From the NCBI GenBank assembly GCA_013368315.1, contig JAACJM010000074.1, positions 186,001 through 250,000 of the forward strand: DNA of 64,000 bases. The letters run 5' to 3'. The translations under genes and the position numbers were made by a program. The notes beneath the pieces are model-generated. The model saw nothing but the letters and a program-made list of their open reading frames with translations. It was not told the origin of the DNA and made no database searches. Position 1 is the first letter of the stretch. Each line of letters starts with the position of its first letter. The DNA comes from Tetrapyrgos nigripes. Its lineage: Eukaryota > Basidiomycota > Agaricomycetes > Agaricales > Campanellaceae. Positions 1 through 10,980 of the stretch are shown piece after piece.

Positions 1-1293
1 TTTTCGTTCCCTGACTGTATCCATAGATGAACGAGGCCATCAGTAATGTTATCTCACAAGACATCTTTTCGCTTAAAGGTCCCATCCTTGACTATGCCCT
101 CAAATACCTAATTTCCCCTACTTCACCCCCAACATCAAACCCAATGGGATCAAGTCCGAAGAGCGAGGTTGGAACCACCCTCAGATCACACGTCTCCTAG
201 TTCCACCCACCAAGCTGAAAGTGTTTCTCAAGGATCCTGACGAGTAATTCTCTTGATTGACATGCATATATGTACTGATTTATGTCTAGATTTTGTGCCG
301 AGGTCCATGAACACACAATCAAGATCAGCCATCGACACTTTCCATCCTTCTTCTACTGGGATGCAGGTGTTGAGGCTTCCAAGGGTGCGCGTCATAGTGG
401 CACTCACCTCCTCACCAGCCATCTCCTATACAAGGTACATCACTTGGTCAATGCCTGCCGTCAACTGATCATATTTCCCAGGTCCACATACACCTCTTTC
501 AGTGAGAAAAACACGTTAAAGTTTCAACCTGACAAGCCCAAAGAACACTTCAACGTTTACAATGCTGGCAAGGCTCAACAATATGGGCTCGAGAAGGTCA
601 CCTATGCTCAAATTGCTTACACGACCCTGATGGTATGCTCCGTCTCTCTTTCATTATTGTGATTACTCACCCCTTCTTGTTTAGACTTGGCATGCCCTCA
701 GTGGTGCCAACAGCTGGTGTCTTGACGATGGTGCTGTGGACAAACATGCAGGTTTCAAGCTCGTCAATGCCTTGTTTGAGGACGATCGCCTCTGCAACGA
801 GCAGCTCAACAATGAGTTGCTGGAGGACTGGAATGAGTACGTGACCCATTATCGTCTACCTTCCTTTCACTAACTTTGCTTCAGAGCAATTGGTTGGATG
901 TTTCCAGGTCCCAATGAGTCAGATGGACTTGAAGACAATGATGACGAAGACTCCTTCCTCAACCAATGGCAAACTTGCAACAACCTCATGGCCAAAGAAG
1001 AAGCTGCTGCTGAGAAGGCCAAAGCAGAGGCTGCTGCTGCCACTGAGAAGGCGCGAGCGGTTGCTGCTGCTGGTGATGGATCTTCTGACAGCTCTAGCCC
1101 TCCTCCTTCCAATGGCAACACGACTTCTGATGGCCCCAGTCCTTCTGATGGGAACACTACTTCTTCTGACAATGCTGGGACTTCTTCATCAGCGCCATCT
1201 TCGTCTTCCTCTAGTGGTGGTAACCAGCCTTCCAAGAAACCTCGTTGTAAACTGGTAAGTATTTCTAGGTGCTATAGTGATGCTTATTACTGA
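1..1293 (+). CDS. 3' part of a DUF6698-like gene of unknown function
   Basis: The window opens inside this gene. I read exons ending at 243, then 290-632, 685-836 and 885-1254, with GT-AG introns 244-289, 633-684 and 837-884. The translation has the layout I associate with the Agaricomycete DUF6698 family: a GWNHPQITRLLVP stretch, an FPSFFYWDAG motif, a segment around GLEKVTYAQIAYTTLM, then SWCLDDGA and an ELLEDWNE end. An Ala/Glu/Lys-rich coiled stretch and a Ser/Gly/Asn-rich tail ending in KKPRCKL follow. A GTAAGT donor at 1255 opens an intron that contains a retrotransposon; without splicing the frame stops at 1291-1293. The frame upstream of about 110 does not join cleanly. Function unknown; the family call is moderate. 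Confidence 0.6.
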
Positions 1294-1296
1294 TGC

Positions 1297-2598
1297 TGTC
1301 AAGGTTGTCGATACACTCAATAACCACCCAAGTCACACGATACGAGGAGACAAGTTACAAACGAATAGATTGAGAGAGAGAGAGAGAGAGAGAGATGAAG
1401 TAGTAAGCAGACTAGACTCTACACTGCGTAGTAGTAGTACAGAGCAGAGACGAAGTGAATGAACTAAGGAATAGGTTACAAAAGATAGTGGGTATATACA
1501 GTGGCCAAAAAAATTGTCCACATTTTTGGCACTTTTGGAAAGATTGCTGATTTAAGAGCTATTGAGCAGAAATCTCAAAACATGGCTGGTGGTAGCAAGA
1601 AAGCCTTTGATTAGAGCTACAATAATCTGTCTGTTTTGTCTTATTTGGCCAAGTATCTGTGGAGTTATGATTGATTTAAAACTGTATGTCATTTGGACAA
1701 TTTTTTGAGTTGCCACTTCAAAATCATTATTGCAATAACCTGATGTGTGTCATTTTCCCTCTCAAATGTCATCATTTCTGTCACATCTTGCTGTACCATG
1801 AATTTATCTCTCTTTTCTCACACATGCTGGGGCATATTTGCCCCAAAATAATTGGTTTTGGTCTTATCTGAGAAAATAACCCACTTCTAGCCTTCTACAG
1901 CCCGGTCTTTTTACATCTGTGCAAACTTCAAGTGAGCCTTGCTGCAAGTCACTGTAAGTTTGCACTTGTTCTGTGTTTTGGAGATCGCCACAAGACGTTT
2001 TCAGGAATGTTTTGGCTGTTATAGGTTGGGACAGGTTGTCCATGCAATAATGATTTTGAAGTGGCAACTCAAAAAATTGTCCAAATGACATACAGTTTTA
2101 AATCAATCATAACTCCACAGATACTTGGCCAAATAAGACAAAACAGACAGATTATTGTAGCTCTAATCAAAGGCTTTCTTGCTACCACCAGTCATGTTTT
2201 GAGATTTCTGCTCAATAGCTCTTAAATCAGCAATCTTTCCAAAAGTGCCAAACATGTGGACAATTTTTTTGGCCACTGTAAGTGATATGAGAACAGATGG
2301 GAAGAAATAGGTAATAATAGACGGTACTGTATGGAGACGTCAAGGGTGAGAGAATGATAAGTTAAATATGGATAGATGAAGGTACTGGATCATAGAGAAT
2401 GATTGACAGTGGGAACATCTGTGGAGATAAGGAGCGGAGGAGATAAGTATGTGAGTCATAGATCTGGGAAGATGGTGACTATAGACGATGATGGGAAACG
2501 GTTGATGTTCATGGGGTTAAAAGTAAATAGAGTGGGAAATGGATAGTAAAAGGAAAAGAACAGAAAGGAAATGAATAGGTGGGGAGCGATTCATGACA
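1297..2598 (-). repeat. 3' LTR of the chromovirus, carrying a nested insertion
   Basis: This LTR aligns over its whole length with 9389-9906, apart from a 782-bp interruption (1499-2278 plus one TA). Without it the LTR is 520 bp, against 518 bp for the partner; the 2-bp difference is one GA in a (GA)n tract near 1377-1394. Most substitutions relative to the partner are CpG to TpG or CpA. Confidence 0.95.
1499..2278. mobile_element. Foldback Tc1/mariner-type MITE inside the LTR
   Basis: The 780-bp insert starts CAGTGGCC and ends GGCCACTG and is flanked by TA on both sides (1497-1498 and 2279-2280); the other LTR has a single TA there. CAGT ends with a TA target duplication are typical of Tc1/mariner. 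The two halves are long inverted copies: the block near 1685-1735 returns inverted near 2043-2093 and the terminal 100 bp or more match. I see no transposase, so it is non-autonomous. Confidence 0.9.
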
Positions 2599-2613
2599 TT
2601 ACCCCCTCTTTAA
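2599..2613 (-). promoter_or_regulatory. Polypurine tract of the chromovirus
   Basis: On the minus strand a purine run of the form AAAGAGGGGG lies directly before the 3' LTR. This is where plus-strand DNA synthesis is primed in LTR retrotransposons. Position and composition both fit. Confidence 0.75.
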
Positions 2614-3480
2614 GATGAGCTCTCACTGGAGCTCGGGAGCCAGTCTGCCCAGTGTCTCGCCCATTGTTCGCGGAGTCGTTTGTCCAGTTCTCGCTGTTCT
2701 GGCCAATATTAGGTTAAGTCGCTAGGTTCGCCCCATCCTGTGACGTCAGTTGCCGAACCCCAGCCTGATGTACCCCATCCGTCGTTGTCATCGTTTTGTA
2801 AGACAATGTGTGCACCCCATACCCTGCCGTGTCCCCATCCAAGGTTGCCTCTATGCTCTGCTCGTAGTGACGTTCGATGAACTACACACGTCGCTCTGTG
2901 TCCTCTCCCCAGTATACACCATCCTGGTCCATCCTCTCCTCCCCATGTGCAACGTTTGCACCCATTGTGAGGTCCCTGGTGTTGTTTTGAGAGTCGACAT
3001 TGACGTCCTGAGCGTCGTCCGTATGTGCAACGTCCCCCGTTAGTTGGGTGTGTGAGGGATCAGTTCTGAGAGGTGGAGCCCATGGAGGAAGCAGTTGACA
3101 TTCTGGTAGTGGGAGTACGAGTAACTGTTGTTTGGTTGGTAGTGATGGATGTTGTTCTGTCGTTTTCCATTCTAATGTGGTACATTTTATAGTTGCTCGT
3201 ACGTGTCAAGCGAGCAGCCAGTTTGCCGTCTGGAGACGAGTTTGACAGTAGACGCCGTACAATCTGTTAGTGTCGTTAAGGAGGAGTGTTATTTAATGGG
3301 AAATGCGATGGATGAATGATGATGGAATTCCAAGTTTAGTTGGCCGGTGGAGTGGGAAGGAGAACATAGAACACTAGCGATTCGTGTAATTGTCCCTTCT
3401 TTGAGTCATGCTTTAGTTTGAAGCACACGAGTGCTCCGCCATATATCCCTGATAGTGACTCCCAATGAGCGTACTGTTGT
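2614..3480. other. Non-coding 3' tail of the chromovirus
   Basis: About 870 bp between the end of the chromodomain frame and the polypurine tract. I see only short random frames on both strands and no recognisable domain. It may be an untranslated tail or decayed coding sequence. Confidence 0.5.
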
Positions 3481-6400
3481 TCCTGGTCGTATCAGGTTCG
3501 TTGGTCGATAGGCATTTGGATGTTGTTGGTGGAAGGTTTCGATCATATCTTTTAGCTTCGTCAATCCTGATGCCGGTTCCCATGAATTTTCTGAGTCAGC
3601 GTAGTCCAGCCATTTGACAAGGTATTGTACTCCCCGACGTTCTTCGTTGGTTTTGAATCCAAAATTGCCTCTACATCGTATTCGTTGTCTTCGGGGAGTA
3701 GTTCAGCTGGTTTTCCCAGGTAGTTTATTTCTTGCGCTTCGGTTTCTTTGTATGGCGATAGAAGTGAAGTGTGGAAAACTGGATGAATTCACCAGGTGTT
3801 CAGTAATTTGAGTCGGTAGTTGACTTCACCAATCACGTCAGTGATTTTGAATGGACCGTGACGACGATTCGCCAACTTAGCTTTTGGCCTTGTTGTCTTC
3901 AGATTTTTTCCGTCTAGTAACACCTTGTCTCTAACCTTAAATTTCTTTCCCTCGTTTGTGTGGTCCTTGTTTTGTTCCTTCATCGTTTCCGCCGCTGTCG
4001 ACAGACTTGCTTTTAGGTCTTCCCAGAGTATGTCCAAATTTCGAAGGCATTCTTCGACTTTTGGCACATGCGAAATTGGATTGATTGTAGGAAAGAGTCA
4101 GGGTAGATATCCATGGAGTAATTCGAACGGTGATTTTCCAGTTGCTGAATGGACTCACGTATTGTGGCAGAACTCGGCATAAGGTAGGTATTTAACCCAA
4201 TCATCTTGGCGGTAGTTACAGAAGGTCCGAAGGTATTGTTCGAGTTCTTGGTTGAACCTTTCCGTCTCACCATCTGTTTGTGGATGATAAGCTGTACTGA
4301 GTGCTGAGGTGATACCTAACTTAGCATATATTCCTTTCATTACTTGGCTTGCGAATTGAGGTCCATGGTCGGATACCATCTTGTCCCACAAGCCATATCG
4401 TCGCCAAGTGTTATCGAATAGGAGGTTGATTGTCCCATCACTGTCGATATCCTTTCTGCATGGGGAAATGACAACTGTTTTTGTTGAACGATCGACTGTG
4501 ACGTGAATTGCGTTAAAGCCATCACATTCTGGCAGATCCGTGATGAAGTCGGTAGTAATCGTGCCAAAGGGTCGTTCTGGTATCTCATTCGGGATTAGTG
4601 GTACATGCGCCGGGTGATTATTTGCCTTGGTTAATTGACAAGTAGCGCATCCTTCAACGTAGTCAGGAATGAATACTGACATACCAGGCCACCAGAATTC
4701 TCTGCTAACAAGTTTGTACGTCTTGAATCGTCCCAGATGTCCCGCAGTAAGGCTGTCATGATGCATTTTCACAATATCTCGTCTGAGCTGTTGGTCATCT
4801 GGGACGTAGATCTTTCCTCGGAACAGGATGATTCCATCTTCATAATTCCATTCCTGCAAGTTTTTTGCCAACACATGTGGTCCGTTGTTAAAAATAGTTT
4901 GTAACGCACTCACGACTTCAGCATCCTTCTTTGGGCAATCTTTAATCCATTTTCTCAATTCTGTATCTCCGATTGCGATTACTGTTCCCGGCCTCGTTGC
5001 TCGGATCCTGAAGAACTTGGGGTCTAGCAAGACCCTATCCTTGTTGTCGTTCTCGACCCCCTCTTTATGGTCTGGTCTTCGAGAGAGCAGGTCACTCCGA
5101 TTAAGACTTCCGGGTTTGTGAGTGAGCGTGAAGTCAAATCTAGTCAGAAACAAGGCCATTCTTGCTTGTCGTCGGCTGAGTTTCTGAGCAGTAGTGAAGT
5201 ATCTGAGGTTGTCGTGATCGGTTAAGATTTCGATAGTATGCGGCCCGCCTTCGAGGTAGTGTCACCATGCTTCCAGTCTGCGTATGATTGCCAATAGTTC
5301 TTTATCATGAATGTCGTAGTTCCGCTCGGTTTCGGACAGAGCTTTCAATAGGTATGCTATGGGATGCCATTTACCGTCCGGTCCTTGCTGCTGTAGGATA
5401 CCTCCTGTAGCGTAGTCTGATGCATCAACTTCTACTCGGTATGGTTTAGAATAATCGGGCATGAGGAGGACCAGAGAAGACGTGAACACATCTTTGAGTG
5501 TCTGAAAGGCTCTTTCAGCTTCATCAGACCATTTCCATGGGTGATCCTTCTTCGTGAGATCGAACAGTGGTCATGCGATTTTTGAGAAATCACATATGAA
5601 ATGACGGTAGAAGTTTCCGAAGCCAAGGAATGACTGTACGTCTTTGACGTTATGTGGGATCAGCCATTTGGTTACGCCTTCGACTTTGACTGGGTCCATC
5701 GCTAGTGTATTGTGTGAAACGATAAGGCCGAGGAACTCCACTGAGTTAGTTTTGAAAGTGCAATTTTCCGGTTTAGCGTACAGATGTTATCCTGAAGTCG
5801 TGCAAGTACTTGTTTTACCATGTATCGATGTTCTTCTAGTGATTCTGTGAATATTAGGATGTCGTCCATGTAAATCATGACTTTTCCGGAGTCGATCAGG
5901 TCCTTGAAAAGGGTGTTCATCATCGCTTGGAATGTGGCTGGAGAATTCATAAGACCGAAAGAACATCACCGTTGGTTCAAAAAGACCTCGGTTGGTCTTA
6001 AACGCCGCTTTCCATTCATCTCCTTCTTTTATGCGTACATTGTTATATCCCCATCTGAGGTCGATTTTGGAAAATATCTGTGCCCCCTTCAGTTTGTCTA
6101 CGAGTTCCAATATGAGTGGTAGGGGGTATTCGTTTTTGATAGTCCCTCTGTTTAAGGCGCAATAGTCCTGTACTGGACGTAGTTTTCCATCTTTCTTTTT
6201 AACAAAGAAGAAAGGACTTGCCATAGGAGATTTTGACGGCCTTATGTATCCCTTCTCTAAGTTCTCTTTGATGAATTCATCGAGTTCCTTTTGTTCATTT
6301 GGGGATAAAGGATATGTTTTGCAGGGGCGTGGTTCAAAGTCCGGTTTTAGTTTGATGGCATGATCCCATTCGCCACGTCTCGGTAGTCGTTCTGAGGTTT

Positions 6401-7396
6401 GTTTGTCAAAGACTCGTAGAAATTGATGATATTGCGAAGGAATCTTATCTTTAAGAGGTATGTTGGTTTGGACGTTCTGGGCTGCCTCTGCAAGTTCTTG
6501 TGCCTTCGTGAATCCTGCACAGATGTTCAGGTTTGGTGTCTCTGGTGTTTCCCCATTCAGCATCGTTACCCTTTCCTCATTCCCCAACAGTTCTTCCATC
6601 ACGTCTTGTTTCCACTGTTCTGGGATCATATCTCTCCTGCAACTGTCTTCAGTAAAGATCGCCATTACCTCCGAACTTCGATGGAAGGATCGAATAGGAT
6701 TCCGACGGCGTCGCCCTGCAATTTTTGATTGGGCCACTGGTTTGAATCGTCCAATTGGTTCCAACCATCCGACTTGGTAATCTTTATGGTGGGTCCATGG
6801 GTCGGCGACCACTGGTTTCGAGGGTTTCATTTTAGTTTTTAAATGGAGAATGGGGGGGTTCACTATGATACACGTTTCCGGGCATCTGATCATGTCTATT
6901 CATGAGAATGACCAATCTATTTCTGGGTTATGTTCTTCCAACCAGTCAGTACCGAGGATTATATCGTGATCTCCAATGTCTGTTACGTAGAATTCGGCCT
7001 TTTCCTCATGATATGCTTTGTTGTCTTGGGAGTAGATACGGAGATTCTGTGTGGTGTATTGTCACACCCATCCCATAGTGTTCTCGGAACCATCGACGTT
7101 TCGTACTGGGAACGGGTTTTTGATAGGAAGGAGGGTAAGTTGATTTTCTTGTGCAAACCTTCTGCACCGCTGTCTATTAGGGCGTTTGCGTCGATTTTTC
7201 TGCCAGTAACTTTGCCGATTAATTCAGTTTTGAGCGTGATTGATGGTACCTGCCGGTTACGAGTGATTGCCGACATTCTTAGTTCTGAAGGAAAGGTTTG
7301 CTCACTGGAGGGGTATAACACACTATATCGATTGCTTTTTAAATGTCCGGTGTACTGTTCAACTCCTACTGACAACATGGCAGAGGAGCGATTCAA
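3480..7396 (-). pseudogene. pol: pol of the chromovirus: protease, RT, RNase H, integrase, chromodomain
   Basis: The protease frame (7396-6983) has an ALIDSGAEG active-site motif, and its C-terminal GTDW-type segment continues in another frame. RT follows from about 6893 with the catalytic YMDD near 5860-5880, in a frame shifted near 5955. RNase H has a VEVDASDYATGG motif. The integrase (5159-4155) shows an HHCC zinc module and a D,D,E core at TTDFITDLP, VSDHGPQF and ETERFNQ. A C-terminal GPY-like segment ends near 3789 and a chromodomain lies at about 3690-3560, with YLVKWLDYAD after one more frameshift. In-frame TGA codons at 5571-5573 (after KIA) and 5262-5264 (EAW*HYLEG) both sit where Arg is normal in the family. 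Confidence 0.9.
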
Positions 7397-8876
7397 AAAT
7401 CCAATTTGGACATAATGTCCTTTAAATAGACAGCCGCTTGTTCCTTATCTTCCCCTTCCAATCCTTTAACTTTGTTAACCATGTCGGAAATATCCTTGAT
7501 CACGTTTCGAGATGAAGACGCCTGAGCTACCATTACTGGTGACGAGTGAGACGCTGAAGGTGTTGTTGTGATCTTGGCTGTTCAAACAGCACAAGGAGAG
7601 AAGGTTTGGGAAGCGTTTTGAGATGTCGGTTTTGGGAACGTTGGGCACTCATTGCTCATATGTCCAGGTTGTCTACATGCGAAGCATGCTCCTAGTTTTC
7701 GGAGTCGATCTCTTTCCTCAGGTATCAGTTTGGGTAATGGAGTAAAGGACGAGTTAGCACCTGGTCCCATATTCATAAGCGCATTGACGCTTGCTACTGT
7801 TCTTCCCTGAGACGGACCTGAGTTACTCCTTGACGTTGAAGGAGTTTTCCAGCGTCCTTGTCTCTCCCGTTCCTTCAACCATTCTAAATGAAGCTCTACA
7901 GTCCTCTCTTTATATTCGTTGAAGTCATCCCACTTTGGATACGTTCTTCCAACTGCCTCTCGGAGTTTAGGAGGTAACCCATCCTGATAGAACTCCAACA
8001 ATGCTGTTTCTCCAAAATCGGACTCCTCTCCATATGTATCGAAGATGCTGTTGTAGCTGCTGATATCTGTCCCCTTCATCTTAGCAAACTTGATCTTCGT
8101 TCTCGCCACGTCATCCAAAGCAAGAGCTTTAAAGTCCCTTTTGAACCTGTCACGTATCTGTTTTAGAGTGATCCATCTACGCTTCTCTGGCGTCTTTTCC
8201 AACTCTTCGTCCTCTTCATCTTCATCACGTTCGGTTAATCGTTGCATTGCCCAATCTCCTCCTTTTTCTCCCGTAAAGAATGATAGGAATAACGAGACCT
8301 GACTTTCTTCGGTGGAGTACTTGCTTTTATTCATGCGCAGATAGTTGTTAAACAAGGCTAGCCATCGTTTTGCCTCGCTGCGTTCCCCATTGAAGGCATC
8401 AGGTTTTCTTCCTCGTTCGGAGGTACTATTTGATCCGATAGGAGACGTATCAGCTATGATTGAGTCGTCTGGATCTGACAGATTTGGGGAGGGAGGTGTA
8501 GGAGGACGACGAGGGGCTACGGATGGTCCTTCAGCAGACAGAATGGTGGGAGAAGAAGGGGGGGAAGTGGGATTGTCTGGTTCTGGCAGGTTATTGGAAG
8601 GTGTTTCTGGTGCTGGGTTTGATTCAGAAGGCTGGTTAGGAGATGTAGAAGTTCCTTGTTCTGGTTCGGTTTTGGGATTGGTTTTTGAATGTGCTTTTTC
8701 GGATTGCAAGTTCTTGGAGTTGGGTTACGACGTGTAGCCCACTTGGGATCTCTTCGGTGGTAAGTCGCGTCTTCGATGAAGTAGGCAGCGTCTCGGAGTG
8801 ATAAGGGGTGGAATATGTGTGGTCGATCGGCACAGTGGAGGTTCAGGTCTGCAGATGCAGATCGTCGACTTGTCAT
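7393..8876 (-). pseudogene. gag: gag of the chromovirus
   Basis: The main open frame is 8709-7582. It has an acidic, proline-rich start, a capsid-like region around RKPDAFNGERSEAKRWLALF, and one CCHC zinc knuckle, CFACRQPGHMSNEC. Its first listed codon is TTG, so the true start is probably the ATG at 8876 in another frame (MTSRRSASADL), with an indel between about 8745 and 8710. The frame is cut by TGA at 7582-7584 but stays open in the same frame to 7393, where it meets the protease frame. This fits gag joined to pol by frameshifting or by later damage. Confidence 0.85.
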
Positions 8877-8890
8877 ATACTAGTTCTTCT

Positions 8891-9340
8891 TCAAACTAGG
8901 TAATTGGGTCCTAGGATAAAGGAGGATGGCAGTCCGTAGTCGGGGGAAAGTGATGATGGAGAGTAGTCGATGTGTTCTCTAAGGAATAGAGGTCCCCTAA
9001 TCTGAACCACAGTTTCTCCTGTATCGAAGTCCTCCTTCACTGTTATGTATGAAAATGTCGAGAGGACTATGTCACCTGAGATGAATTTCCACACCCAACG
9101 TCTTGTGCAGATAAAGTGTCGGTTGAAACTCCAAGGATTCGCTTGTATGTTTCTTCTGTGGGAGACCCAGTATTCAGTGTGTACGAGATAGAGAGGGAGG
9201 GGAAGTGGAACTCGTTCGTAATCAGAAGGGGTTATGGAGGGTTCGAAACAAATTTGGGAAAATGGGGCAGACAGAGTGACTAGTTTAGGAAGAGTGGAAG
9301 ATGGTTGTTTTTGAGAAATAATGATAGACGAGGTAGTCAA
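8891..9340 (-). other. 150-codon open frame upstream of gag, without an ATG
   Basis: This frame lies between the primer-binding site and gag. The translation is not low-complexity (for example an RRWVWKFISGD segment), but it contains no methionine and starts only at TTG. It could be a leader region open by chance, or an exon joined to gag by splicing. No family recognised. Confidence 0.3.
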
Positions 9341-9376
9341 GAAAAAGACTCAATTTTAGTGAGGTGGGTGTATGGG

Positions 9377-9386
9377 AGTTCGTTCA
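9377..9386 (-). promoter_or_regulatory. Primer-binding site matching the element's own RNA 5' end
   Basis: Reading in element direction, the bases just inside the 5' LTR are CT followed by TGAACGAACT. I see no tRNA-type TGG start. The ten bases are exactly complementary to AGTTCGTTCA in the LTR (9546-9555), which begins 33 bp downstream of the LTR TATA box. This layout is the one known for self-priming Tf1/sushi-type elements. Confidence 0.7.
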
Positions 9387-9388
9387 AG

Positions 9389-9906
9389 TGTCAAGGTTGT
9401 CGATACACTCAATAACCACCCAAGTCACACGATACAAGGAGACAAGTTACAAACGAATAGATTGAGAGAGAGAGAGAGAGAGAGATGAAGTAGTAAGCAG
9501 ACTAGACTCTACACTGCGTAGTAGTAGTACGGAGCGGAGACGAAGTGAACGAACTAAGGAATAGGTTACAAAAGATAGTGGGTATATAAGTGATATGAGA
9601 ACAGATGGGAAGAAATAGGTAATAATAGACGGTACTGTATGGAGACGTCAAGGGTGAGAGAATGATAAGTTAAATATGGATAGATGAAGGTACTGGATCA
9701 TAGAGAATGATTGACAGTGGGAACGTCCGTGGAGATAAGGAGCGGAGGAGATAAGTATGTGAGTCATAGATCTGGGAAGATGGTGACTATAGACGATGAT
9801 GGGAAACGGTTGATGTTCATGGGGTTAAAAGTGAATAGAGTGGGAAATGGATAGTAAAAGGAAAAGAACAGAAAGGAAATGAATAGGCGGGGAGCGATTC
9901 ATGACA
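9389..9906 (-). repeat. 5' LTR of the chromovirus
   Basis: A 518-bp LTR with TG and CA ends, flanked by GATGC at 9907-9911. It contains a (GA)n tract and a TATA box. Confidence 0.95.
9583..9588 (-). promoter_or_regulatory. LTR TATA box
   Basis: TATATA on the minus strand, about 30 bp upstream of the inferred RNA start at about 9555. The same motif is present in the other LTR, directly next to the MITE insertion point. Confidence 0.65.
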
Positions 9907-10055
9907 GATGCTTTCCTCAGTGAGGCAAAGCCCCCGCTCCTGAAGTCCCTGTGAGTAGCGTCTGTGTTCTAAATGGGATTGGTATTGATGTATTTTTAGG
10001 TATCCTGGTAATTTGCTCATTGCTTGCATGAGTCTCCTTTTGTCTATCATGCTTC

Positions 10056-10199
10056 TCTTCTCTAACAGTTTAATGTTCCTTAGATTATAGATGGTCCACT
10101 TTGGTGAGTATGTTTGCTTCTATCTCGCTTCTTTTCTCTAATTAATATACCTTATGTTACAGATGGTCTGCTTTCATTTGTTTGGTGAGTACGTTTGCG
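10056..10199 (+). repeat. Tandem duplication of an intron-exon unit
   Basis: Two diverged copies of about 70-80 bp: a CT-rich run with a ...ACAG or ...ATAG acceptor, a short exon-like piece beginning ATGGTC (10091 and 10163), then a donor of the form GGTGAGTA (10103 and 10184) followed by CGTTTGC or TGTTTGC. It lies downstream of the DUF6698-like gene, beyond the retrotransposon. The flanking 9912-11030 contains no other gene I can support. Confidence 0.55.
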
Positions 10200-10639
10200 T
10201 CATTTCTGTCATTCTCCTGTTGATATACTTCACCCATAGCTGCTCAATGGCATACTCATCACTCCTGTTATCATTGCAACTCTGTTCTTTCATTGTTACT
10301 GTTTCCGTTCCTCCCCATGTTTCATCATTGCTCTCATGTCTTCAATATTCTTATTAATAACTACTGTATAGTGATCACTGTTGTATGTTGTAATACATAT
10401 TTCAATTCCATATGTGTACGTCTACATGAATGTGAATGAGCAAAGCCTATATCCATGGACAGCTCATACTAGGCTCGTAATACTGCATGACTTTGGAAAG
10501 GGGGGAAATAATGGTGGACATATAGGACGGCTACAATCATCTTCCACCTTGACAGGCTACAAAACTCTCTTCAAGCTTGACAACAGTGTCCATCATATAC
10601 AATCTTAGATTGCTCAAAAATAATACCTGTACTAGGCAA

Positions 10640-10980
10640 GTCTTGAAATTCTATTTGAGGTTGGCAAGATGACACATCCTTCGAGTCCTTGACAAGGCGC
10701 AGAATCCTTGTCAACCTTTAAAAGGCCAAATATCATTTTGAACCTTGGAAAGTGTCTAAAGGCTTCAGATCCTTGACAAGCTAAGGGATCCTTTATAACC
10801 TTTAAGGCTTCATAAACCTTTACAGCCTTTACAATGGACACAAACCTTTTGAACATTTATGATGCACATAATCCTTGAGAGCCTTGAAGAGGCTCTCAAT
10901 CATTTACAGCCTTTAAGCAGCTCTTGAGCATTGTGAAGCACCTAAAGATGTACAATCATTCAGTGTATCTAAAGGCCATT
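10640..10980. repeat. Degenerate CCTTTA / CCTTGACA repeat tract
   Basis: Over about 340 bp, variants of CCTTTAAGGC, CCTTTACAGCC and ATCCTTGACAAG recur every 20-40 bp. No coding sequence is visible. It is a decayed short-period repeat of unknown origin. Confidence 0.5.

Larger units (their letters stand above)
1297..9906 (-). mobile_element. Ty3/Gypsy chromovirus (LTR retrotransposon), decayed
   Basis: The element runs on the minus strand, from its 5' LTR at 9389-9906 to its 3' LTR at 1297-2598. Both LTRs begin TG and end CA. The 5-bp target duplication GATGC is perfect (1292-1296 and 9907-9911). Inside are gag with a CCHC knuckle, aspartic protease, reverse transcriptase, RNase H, integrase and a C-terminal chromodomain, in the Gypsy order. 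Several frameshifts and three in-frame TGA codons make this copy non-autonomous. The LTRs differ at about seven bases in 518, so the insertion is fairly recent but no longer intact. A second element is nested in the 3' LTR. Confidence 0.95.

Noticed and set aside
1377..1394. GA microsatellite as an independent repeat
   Set aside because: It is part of both LTRs and differs by only one unit between them.
2750..3043. 97-codon plus-strand frame in the retrotransposon tail
   Set aside because: No domain, opposite strand to the element, and the composition of a random open frame.
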